Positions 1-8,041 of a stretch of 50,666 bases of DNA are shown piece by piece; position 1 is the first letter of the stretch; each line of letters opens with the position of its first letter. Source of the DNA: Acidobacteriota bacterium. Lineage in GTDB: Bacteria; Acidobacteriota; Vicinamibacteria; Marinacidobacterales; SMYC01. The notes under the pieces are model-generated. The model searched no databases and had not been told where the DNA came from. It saw nothing but the letters and a program-made list of their open reading frames with translations. A program made the position numbers and the translations under genes. The DNA lies in NCBI GenBank assembly GCA_004356105.1, contig SMYC01000094.1, positions 1-50,666 of the forward strand, in the 5' to 3' direction.

Positions 1-565
1 GGGCGGTGACGTCGTGACGGGCCACGACCTAGAGACGGGCAGAGAGCTTTGGAGAGCCGATGGGCTCAACCCGAGAAACGATCGTAATTACCGCATCATC
101 GCCTCTCCTGTCGTCATGGACGGCATCATCTACGCACCGACCCGCGTGCGCCCCATGCTCGCCCTCAAAGCGGGAGGCCGCGGCGACATCACGACGAGCC
201 ATCTGCTGTGGACCTTCAACAATGGTCCAGACGTTCCGACACCCGTTACGGACGGCAAGTATCTCTATGTCGTGAACGACCGCGGCGTGACGTTCAATCT
301 CGATGCGAAGACCGGCGAGGTCATTTGGGGTCCGAAGCGTATCGCGGCTGGAACCTACAGCTCGTCGCCCGTGCTCGCGGACGGGAAGGTCTACATAACG
401 AACGAAGACGGGGTGACCACGGTCATGAAGGCGGGAGCCGAGTTCGGCGTGATCGCCGAGAACGATCTCGAGAGCTACACGTTGAGCTCCGTCGCCGTTT
501 CCCAAGGGCAGCTGTTTATGAGGAACGCCGATTTTCTTTATTGTATTGGCGACAGACGTCCCTAG
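1..565 (+). CDS. PQQ-like beta-propeller protein, C-terminal part
   Basis: The reading frame is open from the first bases of the window, so this is the 3' part of a gene that starts outside it. The visible ~187 residues hold repeated propeller blades of the PQQ type, with motifs such as 'DLETGRELW', 'LDAKTGEVIWG', 'SSPVLADGKVYIT' and a final blade ending 'FLYCIGD'. Such secreted or periplasmic proteins are common in Acidobacteriota and Planctomycetes. Many lack enzymatic PQQ residues, so no reaction can be assigned. The gene converges on the TRAP transporter gene, with repeat copy A between the two stop codons. Confidence 0.8.
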   Translation, partial: GGDVVTGHDLETGRELWRADGLNPRNDRNYRIIASPVVMDGIIYAPTRVRPMLALKAGGRGDITTSHLLWTFNNGPDVPTPVTDGKYLYVVNDRGVTFNLDAKTGEVIWGPKRIAAGTYSSSPVLADGKVYITNEDGVTTVMKAGAEFGVIAENDLESYTLSSVAVSQGQLFMRNADFLYCIGDRRP

Positions 566-571
566 GCGGCT

Positions 572-753
572 CTAACCCGTCAGAACCGAGGATTTTGTAC
601 CACGTTCTGAAGCAAATTCTTTCTTGTCCCCACATCCCCTCTGATCCCCACCTCTCCTTGCTTTTAGCGGCGTTTTTAAAAGCAAGGGGATGTGGGGATG
701 AGAGTCAGCTGTGTGGTTTGGATTTAGAACGCTTTCAGGTTTACCTGGCTAGA
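572..753 (+). repeat. ~180-bp dispersed structured repeat, copy A
   Basis: This intergenic segment recurs, at high identity by eye, in reverse orientation at 7125-7303. It contains nested inverted repeats: the arms CCCCACATCCCC / GGGGATGTGGGG enclose a second perfect stem (CTTGCTTTTA / TAAAAGCAAG). It sits between two convergent stop codons and could act as a bidirectional terminator, a MITE-like element or a structured RNA. A short open frame crosses it in both copies, but no start signal or codon-level conservation argues that it codes. The family is not one I can name. Confidence 0.75.
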
Positions 754-772
754 TTTAGTAAGCTCGGCCCGT

Positions 773-2710
773 TCACGGCTCGGTCTTCTTTCTGCCGTAC
801 TGCCGGACGATGACGATAACCAGCAGCACGAATCCTGCTGCGTTGGCCACGGACAACCCTACGCCCGCGAAGCTCACGTCACTGCCGGGGTAGAACAGAA
901 GCGCGGCCGCGACGATGAGTACTGCGCGCATGGCCGCCGAGAGCGCTCCGCCGAAATAACCCGCGATAGCGGCGGCAAGGGGCACGATCCCGGTGATGAC
1001 GATCGCCGAAGCGAGAAAGGGACGTAAGAAGCCGACCTCTGATCCGTCCGCGCTCAACAATAAGAGCTCGGGGCGGAAGACGAACATGAAAGGGAGCGTG
1101 AACCCCACGAGGGCGAAGCGAAAAGCGGCGAGCGCGGCGCTCATGATGTGGCACTCCGCTATAGACGCCGCCGCATAGGCTGCGAGTGCGACCGGCGGAG
1201 TCACCATGGACATCATCCCGAAATAGAAGATGAAAAAATGCGCGGCGAGTGGCACGACCCCGAGCTTTCCGATAATAGGCCCGATGAGGGTGGCCATCAA
1301 AAGATAGCAGACCGCCGACGGCAAGCCCATGCCGAGGACGATCGATCCAACCATGATGAGGATCAGCGCGAGGAGCAAGTTATCGCCAGCAATCATCAGG
1401 ATCGTCGACGGGAACTTGGTGCCGATTCCGGTCAGAGTGACAACGCCGAGAATGATGCCGACTGACGCCGCCGCGGCCACCAGCGGGACGCCGCCTCTCG
1501 CCGTTTTCACGAATGCTTTTTCGATCGACCGCCAGCTGAGACGTGTTCTCTCGTTGAAAAAGCTGAGGACGATTACGAGCAGAAGCGCGACGCTGACCGA
1601 TCGAAACACGGTATAGCCGGCTACGAGAAAGCCCACGAGCGCAGACAGTGCCAGTGCAAAAAGGAACCCTTCATAGCGAAAGATCGAGCTCTCGGGCAGG
1701 GCACTGTCCTTCGGCTCGATGTCGCCGGCGCCGATGCGCTGCGAATAGAAGTGCACGATCAGAAAGAGCGCAAGGTAATAGATGAACGCGGGGATGAGCG
1801 CCGCACGGATGATCTGCAAATAAGTCACGGGCGGTGTCACGAGCTCGAGCATCATATAGGCGCCCGCACCCATGACGGGGGGCACGAGCGCACCACCCGA
1901 GCTCGCCGCCGCGGTCACGCCGGCTGCGATATGCGGGCGAAAGCCGATGCTGCGCATGAGCGGGATCGTGAACGTTCCTGTTGTCGCTGTGTTCGCGACC
2001 GCGCTTCCTGAAAGCGAGCCCATGAGTCCGCTGCTCAAGACCGCAACTTTTGCCGCCCCCCCAGGGCTCTTTCGGAACAAGCGTTTCGCGAGATCCACGA
2101 TGAAGCCGGTCGCTCCGGTCGCTTCTAGAAAAGCCCCGAAGAGCACGAACAAGAAGACGTAGGAGAACATCACCTTGAGCGCGATGCCGAACACGCCTTG
2201 GCTATGAAGAAAGGTCTGAGCCACGATGCGCTCGATCGGGTAGCCGCGATGGGGAAAGAGCCAAGTGGGAAACGAAGAGCCGCTGAGGGCGTAGATAAGA
2301 AAGATGGACGCGAGAACAGGAATCGCCCATCCGAGGCAGCGTCGGGTCGCCTCCAGCACGATGAGAACACCGAGGCCTCCGACGAAGAAATCGAGCGCCG
2401 ACTCGGCGCCCGCGCGGTCGCCGAGCGACAAGCCTCCCGTCCAGGTCGAGCGGAACGCCGGCTCCGTTTGCACCACGACGTAGAGACAGACCAACACGGC
2501 GGCGAGGCCCGAGACCAAGTCGACGAGCCACGCCGCCTTATGCTCGAAGCCTATTGGAAACAAGAGAAAGCAAAGAGAAAGGCCGAAGAGCCCGAAAATC
2601 GCCAGCTGCGATTGCGGTGAGAGCTGGGCGTAGTTGACTTCCGCGAGAACGAAAAGGGACAGACCAATCGCGAGCACTCGAACGAGATGCCCGCGGATCG
2701 AGCTGGGCAT
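773..2710 (-). CDS. TRAP transporter permease, 4TM/12TM fusion
   Basis: About 645 residues, almost wholly hydrophobic, with the layout of fused small (DctQ-like) and large (DctM-like) TRAP subunits that partner TAXI-type binding proteins. The large-subunit part shows 'SGLMGSLSGSAVANTATTG' and 'GGALVPPVMGAGAYMM', typical of TRAP large permeases, which are driven by ion gradients. I chose the ATG at 2710 because it leaves a 7-bp gap to the upstream binding-protein gene; the frame extends further 5' into that gene. It is the last gene of the TonB receptor / TAXI / TRAP set. The substrate is unknown; TAXI systems elsewhere take carboxylates or amino acids. Confidence 0.9.
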   Translation of the reverse strand: MPSSIRGHLVRVLAIGLSLFVLAEVNYAQLSPQSQLAIFGLFGLSLCFLLFPIGFEHKAAWLVDLVSGLAAVLVCLYVVVQTEPAFRSTWTGGLSLGDRAGAESALDFFVGGLGVLIVLEATRRCLGWAIPVLASIFLIYALSGSSFPTWLFPHRGYPIERIVAQTFLHSQGVFGIALKVMFSYVFLFVLFGAFLEATGATGFIVDLAKRLFRKSPGGAAKVAVLSSGLMGSLSGSAVANTATTGTFTIPLMRSIGFRPHIAAGVTAAASSGGALVPPVMGAGAYMMLELVTPPVTYLQIIRAALIPAFIYYLALFLIVHFYSQRIGAGDIEPKDSALPESSIFRYEGFLFALALSALVGFLVAGYTVFRSVSVALLLVIVLSFFNERTRLSWRSIEKAFVKTARGGVPLVAAAASVGIILGVVTLTGIGTKFPSTILMIAGDNLLLALILIMVGSIVLGMGLPSAVCYLLMATLIGPIIGKLGVVPLAAHFFIFYFGMMSMVTPPVALAAYAAASIAECHIMSAALAAFRFALVGFTLPFMFVFRPELLLLSADGSEVGFLRPFLASAIVITGIVPLAAAIAGYFGGALSAAMRAVLIVAAALLFYPGSDVSFAGVGLSVANAAGFVLLVIVIVRQYGRKKTEP

Positions 2711-2717
2711 GGGCGAG

Positions 2718-3701
2718 CTAACTTTCGTCGTCCGTTTCGGGCCAGATCCCAATCTCACGATAGAAGCGGATCGCGCCCGAGTGGAACTCGACGCCCGTGT
2801 CCCGGACAACGTTTTCGGGGTTGATGAAATTGCCGGCCGGATGTATCTCGGTGACGCTCTCGCGATTTTGGTAGATGGTTTTGGTGATCTGGTAGATCAG
2901 CTCTTCGTCCGCCTTTACGGAGGCGACGAGATGCATCGAGCCGACATCGAGGCCGTGATAGTCCTCGTCTTGGCCGCGATAGGTGCCCGCGGGGACGGTG
3001 CGTTCATAGAAGAACGGATAGTTGGTGACGAGCTCGGCGCGTGCCGTCTCGTCGAAGGGCACGAGCAAGATGTCTTGTGACGTGGATGCCTGCACGATCG
3101 ACGCGGTGGGAACAGCTCCGCCCAGAAATGCCGCCGCCACAGAACCGTCCGCCAAGTTGTCGACCGCACCCGCTTGCGTGTTGTTGAGAGGCGTGAAGTC
3201 GTCATAGGTCACGCCGTGCGCTTCGACGATCGGCCGCACGAAGGATTCCCACCCGGCGCCCGCCGGGCCCACGACCGCGCGTTTGCCGCGGATATCCGCA
3301 ATCGACGCGACGCCCGAGTCGCGGGGCGCCACGAACATCGCGACGTTCGGCGCGAGCGTCATTACGGAACGTATACCGTAAGCCTTCTCCCAGCTCCCTT
3401 CGCCACGCACAGCGAAATAGGTAATGGCCGCGTTCGATAGCGCGATGTCGAGCTCTCCCGATTCGAGACGGCGGATGTTCTCCTGCGAGCCCTTTGTCGC
3501 TTCGGCGGTGACCTCCCAACCCGGTCCGTGTTGGTTGAGCACTTCACCGAGCGCTCCTCCGACAACGAAGAAAGCGCCTCCGGGAGGCGCGGTGCCGATG
3601 CTGATGAAACGCAAGCTCGAAGCCGAGCCCGCATCTTCGCCTCCGCCACCGCAAGCGGACAGCGCGACGAGTGCGAGTAACGAAAAAACTGTTTTGGACA
3701 T
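2718..3701 (-). CDS. TAXI-family TRAP transporter solute-binding lipoprotein
   Basis: A 327-residue extracytoplasmic binding protein. The N-terminus is a lipoprotein signal with lipobox 'ALSAC' followed by a Gly-rich tether. The body carries TAXI-family features: 'FISIGTAPPGGAFFVVGGAL' near residue 30, a 'TKGSQENIRRLESGELDIAL' segment and 'GPAGAGWE'. The start at 3701 gives the lipobox a normal position. It lies directly upstream of the fused TRAP permease and should deliver substrate to it. A TonB-dependent receptor is immediately upstream, suggesting outer- and inner-membrane steps for one nutrient, though this is only inferred from gene order. Confidence 0.9.
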   Translation of the reverse strand: MSKTVFSLLALVALSACGGGGEDAGSASSLRFISIGTAPPGGAFFVVGGALGEVLNQHGPGWEVTAEATKGSQENIRRLESGELDIALSNAAITYFAVRGEGSWEKAYGIRSVMTLAPNVAMFVAPRDSGVASIADIRGKRAVVGPAGAGWESFVRPIVEAHGVTYDDFTPLNNTQAGAVDNLADGSVAAAFLGGAVPTASIVQASTSQDILLVPFDETARAELVTNYPFFYERTVPAGTYRGQDEDYHGLDVGSMHLVASVKADEELIYQITKTIYQNRESVTEIHPAGNFINPENVVRDTGVEFHSGAIRFYREIGIWPETDDES

Positions 3702-3770
3702 TGGCGGGGATGATAGTGGGGCACTACGGTCGAAGCAAGCCCTCATCGTCATCAATCAGGCGCGCCCAAC

Positions 3771-5909
3771 TCAGAGCCGGAAGTCCACGCCGAGATAAGC
3801 CGTAAAAGGCGGCGCGGGGATAACCGAGGTGGCACCGAAGCCGCGCAGAAAGTACTCGCGATTCGTGAGATTCCTGAGGTTCAGCCGCAAGCGCGCCGTC
3901 CCGAAGTCGTAATAGGCCATCGCATCGAACGTCATCACGGCGTCGATGGCGAACGCGTTGTCCTCGGCGATGAATTGATCGCTCACGAACCGGCCGCCGC
4001 CGCCGATTCCCCAATTTTCCGAGAGGTCTTTGCTCAACCAGAAGTTCAAAATATGTTTCGGTGCGAACGCGGCGCGATTGCCCGTGCGGTCGACCACGAA
4101 CAGGATCGGCGGGTTCACAGCGACGAGAAAAGACTCCGCGAAATTGGTGAGCTCGGAGTCGTTGAAGGCGTAGGAGAAAAAAGCGCGTGCGCCACGCACA
4201 GGCTCGGCGGCGAAATCGACCTCGAAGCCGCGCGAGCGCTGATTGCCTATTTGCTGAGTGAAACCATTGTCGTCAGGAATGGCAATATTGTCGCGCTCGA
4301 GTTGATAGACGGCGAAAGTCGCTTCGGCGCTAATGCTCGAAAATCCTTTCTTCACGCCCGCCTCGTATTGTGTGCTGCGCTCCGGCATGAGCTCGCCAAC
4401 GGCGCGGGCTGACGGCGGCGCAAAGGATCGCGAGTAGTTGGCGTAGATGGAGAGCTCCGGGTGCGGCGATGCGAGCAGGCCGACCATTGGTGAGAACTCG
4501 CTGTCATTGGTCTCGCGGCCGCTCGCTTGATCCTCGAAGTCGATGTTGTCGAGGCGGCCGCCAATGAGGACATGGAACATCTCGCCGAATTGGAGCTGGT
4601 CGATGACGTAAGGCGCCGCGACGAGACTGCGAGCATCCCCGGCGAAGCCAGCGCCCGGAAGTGGAAATGGAGTGGAGTCGATGCCTTCGGTCGGGTCGAG
4701 CGGGTTGACGGAGGCGAGCAAGCTGACGTCGAGGGTGAACAGGTCGGTGAGATGTGTGACCTCGAAGCCGGTCAGCAGGCTGTGCCGTAGCCCCCCGGTG
4801 TCGAAAGAAAAGATCGCTTCTAGCTGATTCCCCGTGAGCGCTTGGCGGTCGTCAAGCTCGAGGAAAGTACGCACGAGGAGGCCCACCCTGGGATCAACCC
4901 CGTTGAAGAGCGTTCCGTTGCTCACCCAGTCGAGATCGCGCCGGTAGAACTTGTTGCGGATCGTTACCGAGGGTGAGAGCACTTTCTCGAAGTCCACCTG
5001 AAAACGCAGGACGTCTTGCTCCGAGCTATCGAGCGGTGATTGGTAGCTCGTCTGGCGGTCGACGGAGGCGACGTTGTCGCCGAGCACGGGAATGCCGCTA
5101 TCCGGCGTAAAGTCGGCGCCGAGATATTCGAAGTTTACGTTCACCCGGCCCGTCTCATCGAACTGCCACGAAAAGGCGGGATTGATCGCCTTTGTGCGGC
5201 CTTGTTTGCCGTCGCGGTAGCTACCCTGATCGCGAAAGAGCCCGTTCAAGCGGAAGGACTTGGAACCGTCCGCTGTACTCACGTTCCAGTCGAAGGTCCC
5301 CTCATAGTTGTCGTAGGAGCCGAAGGTGGCGCCGAAGTCGAGACCGTTTATCGGTGTCGGCTGTTTGCGCACCAGATTGACGGCGCCCGCAAGCGGATTG
5401 CTCCCGTAGAGGAAACCGGCTGGCCCCTTGAGGACCTCGACGCGCTCGACGTTATAGAGCTGATAGAAGGTCGCTTCCGGCTCTGCCGCCCCGTCGGTGA
5501 GCATGAGCCCGCTCGACAGTGAGTCGAAGCCACGGATGTAGAAAAAGTCGTGTACGCCGTTCTGCGTCTGGATGTTGACGTTGCTCACGTTGACGAGCGA
5601 CTCGCTGACGACGCGATCGTATTGCTCCCGGAAGAGCGGTGCTGTCACGATCCCGATATTATTGGGCGTCCACCGGAGCGCGAGCGGCAGTTTCGAAACG
5701 ATTGTATTCGCCGTGGGTACGTAGGGGAGACTGCCCTCGACGAAAACATATTCCGTAACGGTGGGCCTGGGAACGGAACCCGACACGTTCTCGGGATCGT
5801 CCTGTCGGGGCTCTTCGTCTTGGGCCCCGAGAAAAGGAACTTGGACAACAAACGAAACGACGATCCAGGCCGCAAGGAATTTGAAGAGTGAACGTTGTTC
5901 GATACCCAC
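3771..5909 (-). CDS. TonB-dependent siderophore-type receptor
   Basis: A 712-residue outer-membrane receptor. A signal peptide ('FLAAWIVVSFVVQVPFLGAQ') precedes a plug domain with 'GVHDFFYIRGFDS' and 'VERVEVLKGPAGFLYG', classic for siderophore-type plugs. The remainder is beta-barrel, with alternating aromatic strands, and ends 'YLGVDFRL' with no terminal Phe/Trp, as in many receptors. It leads the minus-strand operon TonB receptor - TAXI protein - TRAP permease, with 69 bp to the next start. The pairing with a TRAP rather than an ABC importer means a siderophore substrate should not be assumed. No Fur-like box was identified with confidence. Confidence 0.9.
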   Translation of the reverse strand: MGIEQRSLFKFLAAWIVVSFVVQVPFLGAQDEEPRQDDPENVSGSVPRPTVTEYVFVEGSLPYVPTANTIVSKLPLALRWTPNNIGIVTAPLFREQYDRVVSESLVNVSNVNIQTQNGVHDFFYIRGFDSLSSGLMLTDGAAEPEATFYQLYNVERVEVLKGPAGFLYGSNPLAGAVNLVRKQPTPINGLDFGATFGSYDNYEGTFDWNVSTADGSKSFRLNGLFRDQGSYRDGKQGRTKAINPAFSWQFDETGRVNVNFEYLGADFTPDSGIPVLGDNVASVDRQTSYQSPLDSSEQDVLRFQVDFEKVLSPSVTIRNKFYRRDLDWVSNGTLFNGVDPRVGLLVRTFLELDDRQALTGNQLEAIFSFDTGGLRHSLLTGFEVTHLTDLFTLDVSLLASVNPLDPTEGIDSTPFPLPGAGFAGDARSLVAAPYVIDQLQFGEMFHVLIGGRLDNIDFEDQASGRETNDSEFSPMVGLLASPHPELSIYANYSRSFAPPSARAVGELMPERSTQYEAGVKKGFSSISAEATFAVYQLERDNIAIPDDNGFTQQIGNQRSRGFEVDFAAEPVRGARAFFSYAFNDSELTNFAESFLVAVNPPILFVVDRTGNRAAFAPKHILNFWLSKDLSENWGIGGGGRFVSDQFIAEDNAFAIDAVMTFDAMAYYDFGTARLRLNLRNLTNREYFLRGFGATSVIPAPPFTAYLGVDFRL

Positions 5910-5996
5910 GGAATCTCCATGCCGTTGCGTCTCCGTCCAGACCCTCCAGATGAAGACGCACTATATTACGAGGTGGAGGTCTTCGGGAGCAAATGA

Positions 5997-6596
5997 CTAG
6001 TGAACTCGCGGTTCCACGGGCAGGTTGGCGACGATCGCGGCTTCGGCCTGTGCCAGCTCGGTGACACGGCGCGAGACCGCAGCGTCATCGTCGTAGCGGT
6101 GGGCAAGGTCCACGAAGAGCTTTGCGTGACGGGATTCGGCGTTGGCGAGCTCGGTATAGAGGCGGGCGAGCTCCGGGGACTTTAGATTCTGGGCCAGCAG
6201 CGCAAGGCGTTCGTGGGAGCGGGCTTCGATGAGGCCGAAGATCAAGAGGCGGTCCGTGAGGCGGCCCTCTCTCGGCCGTGCGAGGGCGATGAGCTTTTGT
6301 GCATAGGGGTCGCCGGGGTCACGGCCTAGCGACAGGCCGCGTGCGACGAGACGCTCGTAGACGGCGCGGAAGTGCTGAAGCTCTTCGATGGCGAGTGCGC
6401 TCATCTTGCGCACTAGCTCTTCATGAAAGGAATAGCCGGCGACGAGAGACATCGCCGAAGCGGCTGCTTTCTTCTCGCAATGCGCATGGTCTAGCAGCAC
6501 CGCGTCCATGTCCGCGAGTGCTTTGGCGAGCCATTCAGGCGACGTCTGAGACAAGAGCACGGCCCATTTTAAACAACTGCTCGTATCAGGTATCAT
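5997..6596 (-). CDS. miaE: tRNA-(ms2io6A)-hydroxylase MiaE
   Basis: A 199-residue diiron protein of the ferritin-like MiaE family, which hydroxylates 2-methylthio-N6-isopentenyladenosine at tRNA position 37. Visible iron ligands are the Glu of 'HAHCEKKAA', ExxH in 'AIEELQHF', Glu in 'EARSHER' and ExxH in 'NAESRHAKLF'. The start 'MIPDTSSCLKWAVLLSQ' fits the usual family N-terminus and leaves only 19 bp to the divergent DUF2911 start; an ATG at 6617 would overlap that gene. The best-known members are gammaproteobacterial. It should depend on miaA and miaB elsewhere in the genome. Confidence 0.88.
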   Translation of the reverse strand: MIPDTSSCLKWAVLLSQTSPEWLAKALADMDAVLLDHAHCEKKAAASAMSLVAGYSFHEELVRKMSALAIEELQHFRAVYERLVARGLSLGRDPGDPYAQKLIALARPREGRLTDRLLIFGLIEARSHERLALLAQNLKSPELARLYTELANAESRHAKLFVDLAHRYDDDAAVSRRVTELAQAEAAIVANLPVEPRVH

Positions 6597-6615
6597 TTTT
6601 CTACGGGAGGTTTTC

Positions 6616-7122
6616 ATGACACGATTTCTTGCTGCCTTTGTAGTAATAGCTGTGACGGCGCCGGCCCAAGTACCAAGAGGCACCGCCACGATCACGCTCA
6701 ACGCGCACAGCGTGAGCATCGACTATGGGCGTCCATCACTCAAAGGGCGAGACATGCTCGCGAAAGCGCCGGTCGGGACAGTTTGGCGTCTCGGTGCGGA
6801 TCAGGCCACCACGATGACCCTCACGGGCGTTACCGTGTTCGGGAACATCGTGGCTCGCGAGGGCTCCTTCAGTCTGTTCCTACAGCGAACCGAGGACAAG
6901 CAATGGATGCTTCTCCTCAACCGACAAACGGGACAATGGGGAACGGAGCACGACGCGAGCAAGGACTTGATGGCGATCCCTTTGAAGTGGGAGACGCAGG
7001 AAGAGTCCACTGAAAAGCTCACCATCGAGCTCACACCGCAGACGAAAGAAATCGGTCAGCTATCGATCCGTTGGGGGACCAACGTTCTAAAGCAGAACTT
7101 CCGCATCCCGCCGCTACCCTAA
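6616..7122 (+). CDS. DUF2911 domain-containing secreted protein
   Basis: A 168-residue protein with a short signal peptide ('MTRFLAAFVVIAVTAPAQ') followed by the DUF2911 pattern: 'VSIDYGRPSLKGRDMLAK', 'GTVWRLGADQATT' and a C-terminal 'LSIRWGTNVLKQNF'. The family is widespread in Bacteroidota and Acidobacteriota and has no assigned biochemical role. The ribosome site GGGAGG sits about 5 nt before the ATG. It is transcribed divergently from miaE and is followed directly by repeat copy B, which begins 3 nt after its stop codon. Confidence 0.85.
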   Translation: MTRFLAAFVVIAVTAPAQVPRGTATITLNAHSVSIDYGRPSLKGRDMLAKAPVGTVWRLGADQATTMTLTGVTVFGNIVAREGSFSLFLQRTEDKQWMLLLNRQTGQWGTEHDASKDLMAIPLKWETQEESTEKLTIELTPQTKEIGQLSIRWGTNVLKQNFRIPPLP

Positions 7123-7124
7123 TC

Positions 7125-7303
7125 CTAGCCAGGTAAACCTGAAAGCGTTCTAAATCCAAACCACAGAGCTGACTCTCATCCCCACATTCCTTTGCCTTTA
7201 AAAACGCCGCTAAAAGCAAGGAGAGGTGGGGATAGGAGGGGATGTGCGGATAAGAAAGAACTTGCTCCAGAACATGGAACAGAATCCTCGGTTCTGACGG
7301 TTA
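7125..7303 (-). repeat. ~180-bp dispersed structured repeat, copy B (inverted relative to copy A)
   Basis: The reverse complement of this segment matches 572-753 over nearly its full length. The long GTGGGG stem is less perfect here: substitutions in the two arms are not compensatory, so this copy looks decayed as a structure. It begins 3 nt after the DUF2911 stop codon and ends just before a TAGT microsatellite. Together copies A and B flank a ~6.4-kb block (TRAP, TAXI, TonB receptor, miaE, DUF2911). Confidence 0.75.
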
Positions 7304-7309
7304 AGAGGC

Positions 7310-7329
7310 TAGTTAGTTAGTTAGTTAGT
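7310..7329. repeat. TAGT tetranucleotide microsatellite, five copies
   Basis: Five perfect tandem TAGT units directly abut repeat copy B, 37 bp before the start of the selenoprotein gene. A 4-nt unit of this sequence places a stop codon in all six frames. Copy-number change here could alter promoter spacing for the following gene; that is only a possibility. Confidence 0.8.
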
Positions 7330-7366
7330 ACTTTTCGGTGTCGGGGATACTGTAAGATGTCGAACG

Positions 7367-7990
7367 ATGCCGCTCATTTCACTAGCCGACCAGGAAAGGC
7401 TCCGAACGGAGCTCGCGAACAAGCTTGAAAGCCCCGTTCGTGTCGAGCTCGAGCGGCATGCGCGCGACAAGAACTGCAAGCCTTGCGAGCAAAGCGAGGA
7501 GCTGCTCCAGGAAATCACGGCGCTGTCGACAACGCTCACGCTTCACACCCGTCTCACCACTTCGGAGCTCGCTCCGGCGATCCGCCTCGTCGGCAAGGCT
7601 CGGGGGCAGGTTCGGTTTCTGGGCGTTCCAGCGGGGTACGAGCTTCCAAGTTTGATCGAAGCGCTCGTGGACGTTTCACGAGGGCAGACAGAATTGAGTG
7701 AAACGGCGCGTGGCCAGCTGAACGCCCTGTCGCACCGCGTTCAAGTCCGCGTCTTCACGACCCCGACGTGACCGTTCTGCCCCGGAGTGAGCCGGTTGGC
7801 TCACCAGGCGGCGGTCGAAAGCCGCCAAGTCGACGCCGAAGTCGTGGAGATTACCGAGTTCCCGGATATCGCCCGGCGCCACGGGGTCACCAGTGTTCCC
7901 AAATTGGTGATCAACGATTCCGTGGAGTTTCTGGGCTCATTGACCGAGGAGCGGTTCATAACCGCCTTGACTCTGGTTCCGCGCCAATAA
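7367..7990 (+). CDS. Protein disulfide oxidoreductase (PDO/glutaredoxin-like), selenoprotein with UxxC active site
   Basis: One frame of 207 codons is interrupted only by an in-frame TGA at 7769-7771 (codon 135). Reading it as selenocysteine gives 'VRVFTTPT-U-PFCPGVSRLAHQ', which matches the second active site of archaeal-type PDO ('TPTCPYCP') with Sec replacing the first Cys. The rest of the protein also fits the two-thioredoxin-fold architecture: N-terminal 'CKPC' near residue 37, the inter-domain 'FLGVPAGYELPSLIEALVDV', and a C-terminal cis-Pro loop 'SVPKLVI'. A perfect hairpin of SECIS type begins 15 nt after the UGA. Conventional annotation would split the gene into a truncated ORF and a second ORF starting at GTG 7787. 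The selA/B/C/D genes are not in the window. Confidence 0.9.
7787..7804 (+). promoter_or_regulatory. SECIS hairpin of the PDO selenoprotein
   Basis: A perfect 7-bp stem, GTGAGCC / GGCTCAC, closes a GGTT loop. The loop begins 22 nt after the UGA codon. Bacterial SECIS elements lie within the coding sequence, with the apical loop roughly 16-37 nt downstream of the UGA and a G in its first two positions. This element fits on all counts. It should be bound by SelB carrying Sec-tRNA. Confidence 0.85.
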
Positions 7991-8041
7991 TTCGAGGTAT
8001 CATTGGGCAGACAGGGTTCTAGACACCGGAGAAAGATTGAT

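Noticed and set aside
572-813. Open frame through repeat copy A, with a similar frame in copy B, as a conserved small protein.
   Set aside because: The shared peptide follows from the repeat's nucleotide identity; changes fall at all codon positions and there is no ribosome site.
7787-7990. A separate small thioredoxin-like gene starting at GTG 7787.
   Set aside because: It lacks its own active-site Cys pair and is in the same frame as the upstream ORF; the UGA-as-Sec reading gives one complete PDO.
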